Source of the DNA: Treponema sp.
Lineage (GTDB): Bacteria > Spirochaetota > Spirochaetia > Treponematales > Breznakiellaceae
Length of the DNA stretch: 64,000 nucleotides
Assembly (NCBI GenBank): GCA_009787695.1
Contig: WQSW01000009.1
Coordinates: 1 to 64,000 of the forward strand
Direction: 5' to 3'
The translations under genes were made by a program, and so were the position numbers. Positions within the stretch are counted from its first letter, which is position 1. Every line of letters starts with the position of its first letter. Below, one piece after another: positions 1 through 8,811 of this stretch. The notes under the pieces are model-generated. The model had not been told where the DNA came from. It worked only from the letters and a program-made list of their open reading frames with translations, and did not search any database.

Positions 1-2235
1 TGTCCCGCCTGCCGATACAGTCAAATGAGTGCTTGAACCGGCGGTGTAGTTTAACGTACCTGACGGACGGTTCCACGCGATTATCACGGCGTTGCCCGGA
101 GAAGCGCTGTTGAGGTTATGGGTTCCGCTGACAACTGCAGCGACATTCCTGCCTTCTTCGGCAACTACGCCGCCGTTTAGGTTGACAGTTCCGGCGGATA
201 TGCGTATGCCGGAACCTCTGCCTGCGGTATTACCGCTTATTTCGCCGCCGTTTAAGTTGAATACAGTGCCATCGTTCGCTATCGCAACGCCGCCGCCGTC
301 ACTGCTTGCGGTGTTGCCGCTGATTCTGCCGCCTTTCATGGTAAATGCTGCGCGGCCGCTTAAACGCACTCCGCCGCCTATCGTGCCGCTATTACCGCTG
401 ATTTCCCCGCCGTTCATGGTGAAAACACCGTTTGCTATAGGAGCGCGCACACCGCCGCCAACATCGCGGGAGGTATTGCCTGAGATTTTACCGTTGTTCA
501 TGGTAAATACACCGTCACGCAGCATTACACCGCCGCTTGTTTGTGCGGTGTTGCCGCTAATCTCGCCGCCGTTCATGGTGAATGTGCCGCCCCTCGCTAT
601 ATACACGCCGCCGCCGTCGCTTGAATTTATATTATTACGCAGCACCGCGCCGTTATTCATAATGAGCGTGCCGCCTGAATTTACCCGCACGAGCGTGCCC
701 GGAACGGCTGCAGCAGTCCCGTCCGCAAGAGCCCCCTCAGAATTGTTATCGGCTTGAGGGGCAGGCGGAGCGGCAATAATGACATTGCCGCTTTCATCGG
801 CTTCACCCTCCTCGTCATTATCGTAGACTATAAAATTACCTCTGCCGCCGCCGTCAATAATGATGTTTTCCAGAATAAGCGCGGTGCGGTCGGGTACGGT
901 AAACAGATTGCCGACAGTGCCACGGGTAATCGTAACCGGCGCGTTGGGGTTTGCGCTGCGGATTGTTACCGTTGCGCCTAAGGTGCGGGGCGCAGGTAAA
1001 CTGATAAGCGTATTTAGCGTCAGATTCTGATTAAGTGTAACAACCACATTACTTGTTGCCATTGCGGAAGCGTATATGTCATCCAGGAATTTTACTTCCG
1101 GCAGCATCTCATCAACATAATTTTCAAAGCCCAAAGTGAACGATATTGTATTTCCTGCGCCGCTTATCCGGGAAATGTTTAAGCCCGACGGTGTTCCGTC
1201 TCGCCAGTTGGATGAAGGAGTGGTTGCGCGGTCGAAGCGGGTTCTGACGCCCTGGCGGAAAAGGGCGTATTGATTGCTGTTTCCCATTTCGCTGCGCCCG
1301 TTCGCGTGGACAAGTTCCACGCGCCAAAAACCGGTTGCGTTAGCCGCGTTCGATCTTGATCCTGCCTCATTAATATGCCATATCAAAAGCCCGCTTTCAC
1401 TCATACCGATTGGAAACCCGTTAATGCTGTCGCTTTGGCGCGCCTCAATATAAAACGCCTCATTCGCGTTTCTCCTGTACACAAACGCCTGATTGCTGTT
1501 CGCTGTCAGAGTAAGCCTTGTTCCGCTCGGCATTTTGGTAATGTCAACCGGGTCTATCCACCCTGCCATGTGCCTGTAAAAAGGGTTGGGCACCCAGCCG
1601 CCTTTCATAAGGCAGCGCCCGAGTGCCGATGCCGGCGCGGCATGCGGCCAGCCCAGAGCGTGGCCGATTTCGTGTAAAAGCACCCTCATATCAACCGCCG
1701 GGTTACTGTTCCGATTGGTACTCATTCTTGTCCGCGAATGGCCCCTGCCGCCGGAGGCGGTGGTAGTACCGCCAACTCCGGCTGGGCTAACCGGACCGGA
1801 AACCAGCATAGTGATGAAAGCCGGCTCGCCCCGGCTGTTAAGAGTAACTCCTCTCATATCAAATTTCATGTTATCTAATACTTTCTTTACCTCCGGCCAA
1901 AGATCGCTGGGGCTGCTGCGGGGATCCCCGCGCTGCGCAAACGTGTACGGCAGGGTAACAACCGGCGCCACGACATGGGTAAGTTCAAAACGCCCGTCAG
2001 AAAAACGTTTGTAAAAGTCATAAACGGATATGGGCTCATTACTACCCCTCATGCCGCCCACACGGTTGAACATTTCATCTACCTGCTGCCTTGTGTGCAC
2101 AGTCCTGTGATCCTGATACTCTACAATGACCGCCAGCCCTACGAGCTTTCCGGTTTTTGCTGTCTGGGTGTAAGCCGTCCCCGCCAGCGCCAAAAAGAAC
2201 GCCGCCGCCAGTATCAATGCCTTAGTTTTAATCAT
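1..2235 (-). CDS. Secreted zinc metalloprotease-like protein with C-terminal beta-helix repeats (partial, runs off the left edge)
   Basis: Read on the minus strand, the frame stays open from ATG at 2235 to base 1 (about 745 codons). It has a signal peptide (MIKTKALILAAAFFLALAGTAYTQ), a metzincin-like HEIGHALGWPH (HExxHxxGxxH) motif, and then repeats of the type FTMNGGEISGNTA. GAGAGG lies just upstream of the ATG. The ORF track omits it, presumably because it is truncated at the edge. Confidence 0.88.
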   Translation of the reverse strand, partial: MIKTKALILAAAFFLALAGTAYTQTAKTGKLVGLAVIVEYQDHRTVHTRQQVDEMFNRVGGMRGSNEPISVYDFYKRFSDGRFELTHVVAPVVTLPYTFAQRGDPRSSPSDLWPEVKKVLDNMKFDMRGVTLNSRGEPAFITMLVSGPVSPAGVGGTTTASGGRGHSRTRMSTNRNSNPAVDMRVLLHEIGHALGWPHAAPASALGRCLMKGGWVPNPFYRHMAGWIDPVDITKMPSGTRLTLTANSNQAFVYRRNANEAFYIEARQSDSINGFPIGMSESGLLIWHINEAGSRSNAANATGFWRVELVHANGRSEMGNSNQYALFRQGVRTRFDRATTPSSNWRDGTPSGLNISRISGAGNTISFTLGFENYVDEMLPEVKFLDDIYASAMATSNVVVTLNQNLTLNTLISLPAPRTLGATVTIRSANPNAPVTITRGTVGNLFTVPDRTALILENIIIDGGGRGNFIVYDNDEEGEADESGNVIIAAPPAPQADNNSEGALADGTAAAVPGTLVRVNSGGTLIMNNGAVLRNNINSSDGGGVYIARGGTFTMNGGEISGNTAQTSGGVMLRDGVFTMNNGKISGNTSRDVGGGVRAPIANGVFTMNGGEISGNSGTIGGGVRLSGRAAFTMKGGRISGNTASSDGGGVAIANDGTVFNLNGGEISGNTAGRGSGIRISAGTVNLNGGVVAEEGRNVAAVVSGTHNLNSASPGNAVIIAWNRPSGTLNYTAGSSTHLTVSAGGT

Positions 2236-2501
2236 AATGCCTCTCTTTTGTTGTTTGTTTTTCTTTATATAACATTTCTTGCTATTCATTGTTACTTATT
2301 ATTAAGAAGGGGATTTATAAATGTAACATATTTACTTTTAAATATACAACGGAGATGCTGTATAAGCATTTTTTGACTTTGCCGGCAAGAAAGAGTAAAT
2401 ATGGATATTAAATAATTGTTTGCTAGAACTTTTTTTACTGTCAAATCAATTTCAAGAAAAGAATTATCAGGAAATTATTACGATTTGTAACTAAAAAACG
2501 G

Positions 2502-2530
2502 TTGCACATCTCTTTTTTTTCGTGTATAAA
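2502..2530 (+). promoter_or_regulatory. Sigma-70-like promoter for the orphan hicB-like gene
   Basis: TTGCAC (2502-2507), 17-nt spacer, TATAAA (2525-2530), followed directly by GGAGG. Confidence 0.55.
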
Positions 2531-2543
2531 GGAGGTTATATAA

Positions 2544-2918
2544 ATGAATGATAATTTACTCAAATACAAAGATTATTACGGCAGTGTAGAGTATTCAGCA
2601 ATTGATGAATGTTTTTTCGGAAAAATAATTGGAACAACTGACCTTGTAACTTTTGAAGGTAATAGTGTAGATGAACTTAAAAAAGCTTTTACCGATGCAG
2701 TTGAAGATTATTTAAGTTTATGTAAGGAAGCAGGAAAAGAACCGCAAAAATCCTATAAAGGTTCTTTCAACATTCGCATTTCACCTGAACTTCATAGAAC
2801 AGCTGCAATTTTTGCAAGCAAAGAAGGGATTTCTCTTAATGCATTTGTTGAAAGAGCTATTTCTGATGAAGTAGGTTCTTACAACGAAGTTTCTAGTACG
2901 AAGTTTTCCGCGCAATGA
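2544..2918 (+). CDS. HicB-family antitoxin-like protein (HicB fold plus C-terminal ribbon-helix-helix)
   Basis: YYGSVEYSAIDECFFGKIIGTTDLVTFEGNSVDELKKAFTDAVEDYL is HicB-like. FNIRISPELHRTAAIFASKEGISLNAFVERAI is an Arc/RHH-type tail. RBS GGAGG. Confidence 0.85.
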   Translation: MNDNLLKYKDYYGSVEYSAIDECFFGKIIGTTDLVTFEGNSVDELKKAFTDAVEDYLSLCKEAGKEPQKSYKGSFNIRISPELHRTAAIFASKEGISLNAFVERAISDEVGSYNEVSSTKFSAQ

Positions 2919-2963
2919 AAAAACACAGGTAAAAATAATCCGCGAAAATCAGCTGATAATGTA

Positions 2964-5762
2964 TTACCTTAAAACTTCAGCATTATTAGACCTATTCCAC
3001 CTAACTGCAATATCATAAGGGCTTTCCGATGCAAAGTTTCTGATTGTTTTATTTGCTCCAAGTTCAACAAGAATTGCAATGTTGGCAGGCGTGCCGTAAC
3101 GGGCTGCTGTGTGTAAAACTGTGTTTCCCGCGCTGTCTTTTGAGTTTATCGCTCTTCCTGAAAAAATTGCTTTGATGCAGTCATCGCCCTTTGTAAAAGC
3201 AATCTCTGCCGCTGTTCTGTTGTCTACCGCAGGAATAAAAGGATCGGCGCCCGCATCAGCTATCGCTTTTGCAGATTCCCAAGAGTTTAAGTCCACAGCA
3301 AGACGTAAGGGGGTTTTACCGTTGCTGTCAACAGAGTTAACCCTTGCGCCTTTTGTGATTATTAAATTAATCATTTCGTTAGGTGCTTTTTCAAGAACGG
3401 CAATGTGTAGCACGGAGTTTCCCATGTCATCAGAAATATTAATTCTGTCTGCTGTTAATAATGTTGATACCATTTCAGATGATGTGTTAAGCGCAATTTG
3501 ATAAGGCGTTCTGTTTGTTGTGTTACGTGCATGAATCGAAACATTGCCTATTCTTAAAAGCCTTGCTGCCATTTCGCGGCGGTTTCCTGAAACTGCAATA
3601 TGCAATGGGGTGTCGCCTCTTATATTTCTTGTAGATGTATCTGCTCTTTGAAAAAGCCTTTCAACCGATGCTAAATTATCAGCTCTTACAGCTTCCATGA
3701 AAGGTGTGTTGCCGTCTATGTTTTTTGCTTCAAGGTCTGCGCCGTTGCGAATCAAAATAGATTCAATATCATTCATTCTTAAAATTACAGAGTCATGAAG
3801 CGGTGTATTGCCGTTATGTGAATGTGCATCAATATCCATTTTAAGAGAGATAAGTAATTCAACAGTTTCTTTTGCATTCCATCTTACGGCTGTGTGCAGT
3901 ACTGAATAGCCTAAAGCATCGCGTGCATTTAAGTTTGCGTTATTTTCTACAAGAACATTGATAGTAGAAGGGCTGTTGTATTTTACCGCCATAAAAACAG
4001 GTGTTTCTCCTGTAGCATTCGGCTCTTCGATTGATAAACCGCTTTTAATCATAATAGGTATTACATTGTCTAATTTCCAGCCTGCCGCAAGATGAAGCAT
4101 ATTATTTCCGCTGCCGTCTTTTGCAATCATTGTTGTAGGATTAATTATCCATTCACGCAAAGGAGTGCTTGAAAGTGCGACAGATAAAGGGCTTTGATCT
4201 GAAGAATTAACAAGGAAAATATTTGCCCCTCTTGAAATTAAAAATTCCCCGCTTTCTTTTTGATTCATTCTTACTGCGATATGAAGGGCTGTATCACCTT
4301 CCCTGTTTATTGCATCAACTAAAGCTTTATTGTCAAGAATTCGCGATATTTGTGCCGGATTCGCACGGTTTCTGACAGCGGCATGAAGCATGGTATTTCC
4401 TTCGCTGTCTCTTTGATTAACAGTTTCAGATGATATCAGCATATTAAAAATAGTATCATTTGCTATTGCCAAATCAAAAGGTGTTTTTCCGGAATTATCC
4501 GCCGCAAAAATCTCTGATCCTTTTGCAAGAAGGGCAGGGATCAATGATGAGCGGTTTTCCTGTACCGCAATATAAAGAGGTGTTTTGCCTTCGATATTTC
4601 TGATGTGTACATTACTGTTGGCATTTAAAAGTGTTTGAATTACATCCAAAGGGCGGTTAAGAATTATTGTTATGTGCAATGGCGTTGCGCCGTGATTATC
4701 GCGCAGATTAATATCAGCATTGCGGTTTAATAATAATGTTATTATTTCTTTATGAACTTCGGCAGGAATTCCCATATGCAAAGGTGTGTTGTTATTTGCA
4801 TCTTTTGCATTAACATCTGCATTTGCATTTAAAAGCATATTGATAACCGGAATGTTCCCGATACGAACAGCCTCGTGCAGAGCTGTAGCTCCTGAAGTGC
4901 TTTTTATATTGATATCGATATCTTTGCCTAACAGATAAGAAATTAATCCTGAGTAGCTGTTCATTACAGCAAAATGAATAGCCGCAAGCCCTTCATTGCG
5001 GCGGATATTATAATTTCCGCTTCTGATTGCAGGACCCAGAAAGCTATAAATTACATTATTTGAAAATGCATTTTTTAAAATAAGCTGTTCTGCTATTTCC
5101 ATGTGGCTTCTTGAATTAGGCAAATCCAAAGAATAATCAAGAGCGTTTTTATTTAAATTATCAGTTTTATTTACCAAATTTGATGATGATGGAACAAGAG
5201 CGAGAATCGAATAAACTCCAGGAATATTTCCCGCGATAGCAGCCATATGAAGTACTGTTCTGTTATAGTTATTCCGATCAACCGCTTCAATATTTGAAGG
5301 AGTTAATAATGATCTAAAAAGGTTAGGATCCATTCTGAGTGCTAAAGCGGCAGGAGAGATTTCATTTTTAAAAACAAGATGGATATCAGCTCCCGCTTCT
5401 GCAATAAGTTTAGCAATGGCTGCATTATTTTTTTCAACACTCATTCCAAGCGGGGTTTGAAAATCTAAATCGTGAACATCAGGTTTTGCTCCGAGTTTTA
5501 AAAAGAAATCAACAAGCTGGACATCCTGTAATTCAACCGCATAATGAAGCGGTGTTCTTCCGTTGTCATCTGTGGCATTAACTTCAACCTCGCTAAGAAA
5601 ATAACCTTTAGCATTTTGATCGCGGGACAACAATAATTCCCAAATGGTTCTTTCTTGAGCGGCAGGAGTGCTTTTACAGCCGATAACGCAAAATACGCTT
5701 GTGTAAAAAATAATGATAGATAAAGTGCTCAGTAGAGCAGGAAAAAATGATGATTTCTTCAT
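2964..5762 (-). CDS. Ankyrin-repeat lipoprotein (932 aa)
   Basis: Signal peptide with a lipobox-like end (CVIGC) followed by many ankyrin repeats (e.g. GNTPLHDSVILRMNDIESILIRNGADLEAKNIDGNTPFMEAV). Confidence 0.9.
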   Translation of the reverse strand: MKKSSFFPALLSTLSIIIFYTSVFCVIGCKSTPAAQERTIWELLLSRDQNAKGYFLSEVEVNATDDNGRTPLHYAVELQDVQLVDFFLKLGAKPDVHDLDFQTPLGMSVEKNNAAIAKLIAEAGADIHLVFKNEISPAALALRMDPNLFRSLLTPSNIEAVDRNNYNRTVLHMAAIAGNIPGVYSILALVPSSSNLVNKTDNLNKNALDYSLDLPNSRSHMEIAEQLILKNAFSNNVIYSFLGPAIRSGNYNIRRNEGLAAIHFAVMNSYSGLISYLLGKDIDINIKSTSGATALHEAVRIGNIPVINMLLNANADVNAKDANNNTPLHMGIPAEVHKEIITLLLNRNADINLRDNHGATPLHITIILNRPLDVIQTLLNANSNVHIRNIEGKTPLYIAVQENRSSLIPALLAKGSEIFAADNSGKTPFDLAIANDTIFNMLISSETVNQRDSEGNTMLHAAVRNRANPAQISRILDNKALVDAINREGDTALHIAVRMNQKESGEFLISRGANIFLVNSSDQSPLSVALSSTPLREWIINPTTMIAKDGSGNNMLHLAAGWKLDNVIPIMIKSGLSIEEPNATGETPVFMAVKYNSPSTINVLVENNANLNARDALGYSVLHTAVRWNAKETVELLISLKMDIDAHSHNGNTPLHDSVILRMNDIESILIRNGADLEAKNIDGNTPFMEAVRADNLASVERLFQRADTSTRNIRGDTPLHIAVSGNRREMAARLLRIGNVSIHARNTTNRTPYQIALNTSSEMVSTLLTADRINISDDMGNSVLHIAVLEKAPNEMINLIITKGARVNSVDSNGKTPLRLAVDLNSWESAKAIADAGADPFIPAVDNRTAAEIAFTKGDDCIKAIFSGRAINSKDSAGNTVLHTAARYGTPANIAILVELGANKTIRNFASESPYDIAVRWNRSNNAEVLR

Positions 5763-5839
5763 GTTTAGATCATCGGCAGAAAATTAATCGGGAATTAGAA
5801 AGGTTATAAGTTCTTTTTTTTGCTAAAAATTGATACTTT

Positions 5840-6052
5840 TTACTCCCAGCCGCCGGCTGCTCCCCGCTGATTGCTGTCCATGCTCTGGCTTATACGTGCG
5901 GTGGTGTTTCGCTTAAAAGAATTACCGCCTGCTGCTCTAATAAAAACTGCATTACCTCCGTCGTCAGCCTTATTTGCCTGTTCTTCAGATGCGTTTGAGC
6001 CATAAATAATACCGTCAGTGCCTGATTTTTGAAAGGTACTTGATCCCCTTTT
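5840..6052 (-). pseudogene. Remnant of the C-terminal module of a surface/beta-helix protein
   Basis: A 71-codon minus-strand frame between an in-frame TAG (6055-6053) and the TAA at 5842-5840. It encodes KRGSSTFQKSGTDGIIYGSNASEEQANKADDGGNAVFIRAAGGNSFKRNTTARISQSMDSNQRGAAGGWE and has no start codon near its beginning. Confidence 0.5.
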
Positions 6053-6108
6053 CTAAATCTCAGAGCGATGAAGAAAAAAATCAGAAATAAAAACTGAATT
6101 CAAAAAAA

Positions 6109-7176
6109 TTAAATCTTTCCTTGAAACAATTTTTCTCCGAATTCTTTTGTAAAGATAAGCGCTTTATCAATTTCGTCATTAATCATTTTTATTGATTGAT
6201 TAAGACTTTCGATTAATTGTTTTTTTGCAAAAGATTTTCTGCTGAAAAATAGGATAATAAAACCGACTAAAGGTATAGAATCGAGTAAAATTATATGCCA
6301 TAAAGGAAGTTTTAAATTATTATACGAACCGCTTATTCGGGAGTAAAAATCTTCTGCCTCTTTAATTGCAGAATTATATTTATCAAAAATTTCCTTTATT
6401 AAATTTTTAACAGCTTCCTGAAGACGGTTTGCCTCTTCTTCGGCTTGTTTCTCTAAAGTAGAATTAAAATCAAATTCATAAAATTTTTCTATTTTTTTAA
6501 ATTGTTCAGAATAAAAGTTATTAGTTTTTTCTTTGCTTCTTTTATACCAGGTTTTTATATTTGCCACTAATACTTTGCTGTAATTGGAAATAATATCTTT
6601 TTCAAGCTGTTTAAATAATTCTTCTTTTCCAAAAGGTCTTCTGGCTGTCTTTTGCCCCAGTTTTTGAACTGCTTCCGCGCAAATATCAACTGTATCAAAA
6701 TATTGAAGATAATCGTTCAGCTCTTTGTTTAGTTTTTCTCTAAAAGCAATTTTTTTAGTTTCATATCCGCTGTTATCTGCATTAGTTAATGCGATTATAA
6801 TTTTATATCCTCTGTTTAATAATTCTTTTATCATTGATATTTCAAAATCATGTATTCTGTCCTGAGAATAAGAAAGACAATATATAATGCCGAAAATCAT
6901 GTCTTTGTAGGAGAGAGTAGAGGTAAGCTTTTCTTTTATGATCTTTTTCCATTCTTCCGCTTTATTTGATTCAAGACCCCAGCTGTCATAAAAGGTATGG
7001 GTTATACTCGGTTTTAAAGGAGATTGGATTTTTACTCTTGTAAAATCACCTTTAGATGTAACAGGAAGACCCATTCCGGTTTCAACTACTTTTTTTCCGT
7101 ATATGTAATTAATCAGCGTGCTTTTTCCGGAACCGGTTTGCCCCAAAATGAGCATATTGATGTTTATATCAGACAT
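6109..7176 (-). CDS. P-loop GTPase with coiled-coil and C-terminal hydrophobic segment
   Basis: N-terminal LILGQTGSGKSTLINYIYG P-loop, a switch/DxxG-like YDSWGLE, TNAD as a candidate G4 motif, and a hydrophobic segment LPLWHIILLDSIPLVGFIILFF. Confidence 0.8.
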   Translation of the reverse strand: MSDININMLILGQTGSGKSTLINYIYGKKVVETGMGLPVTSKGDFTRVKIQSPLKPSITHTFYDSWGLESNKAEEWKKIIKEKLTSTLSYKDMIFGIIYCLSYSQDRIHDFEISMIKELLNRGYKIIIALTNADNSGYETKKIAFREKLNKELNDYLQYFDTVDICAEAVQKLGQKTARRPFGKEELFKQLEKDIISNYSKVLVANIKTWYKRSKEKTNNFYSEQFKKIEKFYEFDFNSTLEKQAEEEANRLQEAVKNLIKEIFDKYNSAIKEAEDFYSRISGSYNNLKLPLWHIILLDSIPLVGFIILFFSRKSFAKKQLIESLNQSIKMINDEIDKALIFTKEFGEKLFQGKI

Positions 7177-7182
7177 TTTTAA

Positions 7183-8283
7183 TCAGTTGCCTTTATTTTG
7201 CATGTTTTGTTTCACTAAATCAAAAAACGCTGAAGAAGATAATAACTCTTCAATATCAAAAAGAATTTCTTTTCCGCTTAGCATATCCTTGCACTGTTTA
7301 TAGCATATTTCGTTTAATGCAGCACCTATTGCTCCTGTAAAAGCAGCGGCAACAGTGGCATTAACGACACCTCCCACAATAGCGCCGACGACAGGAATAA
7401 GTTTAAGAAGACCTCCTGCGGCAGCTCTTCCTAAAGCGGATAATCCTATACCTGCCAGCATGGAAGAAATAGTGCCTTCAGCCAGTTTAATGCCGTAAAG
7501 GTTTAAGATACGTAAAATTAAACCTGATTGAATTGGTATAAGAAGAGCTGCATCGCTGAACGGAATGGGGCTTGCCCCGACAACCGCTGCCGCAGCAGAT
7601 GCGAGTCCTATTGCAATACCGGCTTGTTTATGTTTTTCTGCAAGACCTTTGCGTAACCCTGAGATAAATCTGTCTTTATATACATCAGGAAGCTGATCGC
7701 ATGACCACTCAATTAATTTTTCCCAGTCACAATATTTTTGTATGTTTTCTTCATCAACTATGCTTAATTTAAAAACTTTTACATTGGGTATATCTTTTAT
7801 TAAATCGCCGGTAATTTTTTTAAGTTGATCTTCCGCTAACTCATCAATTTTTGTAAGCAGTATACATACAGGGTATTTTGCTTGAGCGATTTGTTTTATC
7901 AAAGCAATATCGGTTTCTGTAAATCTTTTACCGGCTGCTGAAATTGTATACCACACAAGATGAACGCCGTCTGTTTTTTGATTTTCCGGTTTTAATAAAA
8001 AATCATTAAAAACCAATTTTTGGTAACGATCTTGTTTGCTTCCGCCGATTTCATAACCTTCACTGTCGTATATATTTATAGTTGTTCCGGGATAAAACTT
8101 TATATCTTCCGTACAAGGCTCCCCTTTGTTTCCTACCTCTGCAATATCATCCTTAAAAATAAAATTGATGGCTGAGGATTTTCCGGAACCGGTTTGCCCG
8201 CAAATAAGCACATTCGGTGTTTTCATATTTTCTTGCATTTCTTTAATTTTCTTTTCCAGCTCTTCCTGTGAATATTCTTTCAT
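7183..8283 (-). CDS. P-loop GTPase with a DUF697-like membrane-associated C-terminus
   Basis: LICGQTGSGKSSAINFIF, IYDSEGYE (DxxG), LLTKIDEL (TKxD), then Ala/Gly-rich amphipathic or membrane helices. Confidence 0.82.
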   Translation of the reverse strand: MKEYSQEELEKKIKEMQENMKTPNVLICGQTGSGKSSAINFIFKDDIAEVGNKGEPCTEDIKFYPGTTINIYDSEGYEIGGSKQDRYQKLVFNDFLLKPENQKTDGVHLVWYTISAAGKRFTETDIALIKQIAQAKYPVCILLTKIDELAEDQLKKITGDLIKDIPNVKVFKLSIVDEENIQKYCDWEKLIEWSCDQLPDVYKDRFISGLRKGLAEKHKQAGIAIGLASAAAAVVGASPIPFSDAALLIPIQSGLILRILNLYGIKLAEGTISSMLAGIGLSALGRAAAGGLLKLIPVVGAIVGGVVNATVAAAFTGAIGAALNEICYKQCKDMLSGKEILFDIEELLSSSAFFDLVKQNMQNKGN

Positions 8284-8471
8284 ATTTGCTCCTAAAATTA
8301 TTTAATATAATTATCATTCAGGAAATAGAAATTGGCAAGAAAAAAACACTATTTTTTCTTTAATTTATATGATAAAATACTATATACTTGAAACAGAATC
8401 TTTTAGAGATAACTATTAAAGATTTTTAAGAATGTAAGAAAAATGAATAATTACTAAAATAGGAGACATAT

Positions 8472-8639
8472 ATGAATACAGAAAAATTAAAAGAAAAAAT
8501 TGAAACTACTGAAACCATAGGTAAATTAATGAAGATTGGAGAAAAGGTATTTGAAAAAAGCGAAGATGCTGTTTGCGCTGTTACATACCTTATTGAACGT
8601 GCATATATATTAGGGAAGAAAGATAATAATGCTGATTAA
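8472..8639 (+). CDS. Small hypothetical protein (55 aa)
   Basis: ATG preceded by AGGAGA. Encodes MNTEKLKEKIETTETIGKLMKIGEKVFEKSEDAVCAVTYLIERAYILGKKDNNAD. Too short to appear in the ORF track. Confidence 0.5.
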   Translation: MNTEKLKEKIETTETIGKLMKIGEKVFEKSEDAVCAVTYLIERAYILGKKDNNAD

Positions 8640-8660
8640 GAAAATCTAATCTAATTCTAA

Positions 8661-8742
8661 TGCGGCCTAGAAGACTCGAACTTCCATACCTCTCGGCACT
8701 AGCACCTCAAGCTAGCGTGTCTACCAGTTCCACCAAGGCCGC
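8661..8742 (-). tRNA. tRNA-Leu (anticodon GAG)
   Basis: Acceptor GCGGCCT/AGGCCGC with discriminator A. Anticodon stem CTAGC/GCTAG with loop TTGAGGT. Long variable arm typical of class II tRNA. TTCGAGT T-loop. Confidence 0.95.
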
Positions 8743-8811
8743 ATTAAATGTTTTTACATTTACGAAATAATGGCATTTCATAGGAAAAGTGTCAAGCCAT
8801 AAAGAATTCTA

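Noticed and set aside
92-2376. Plus-strand ORFs 92-757, 754-981, 1375-1677, 1586-2014 and 1975-2376
   Set aside because: Antisense shadows of the 1-2235 minus-strand gene. The PPFMVN repeats are the reverse complement of the MNGGEISGN repeats. The last ORF also runs into AT-rich intergenic sequence.
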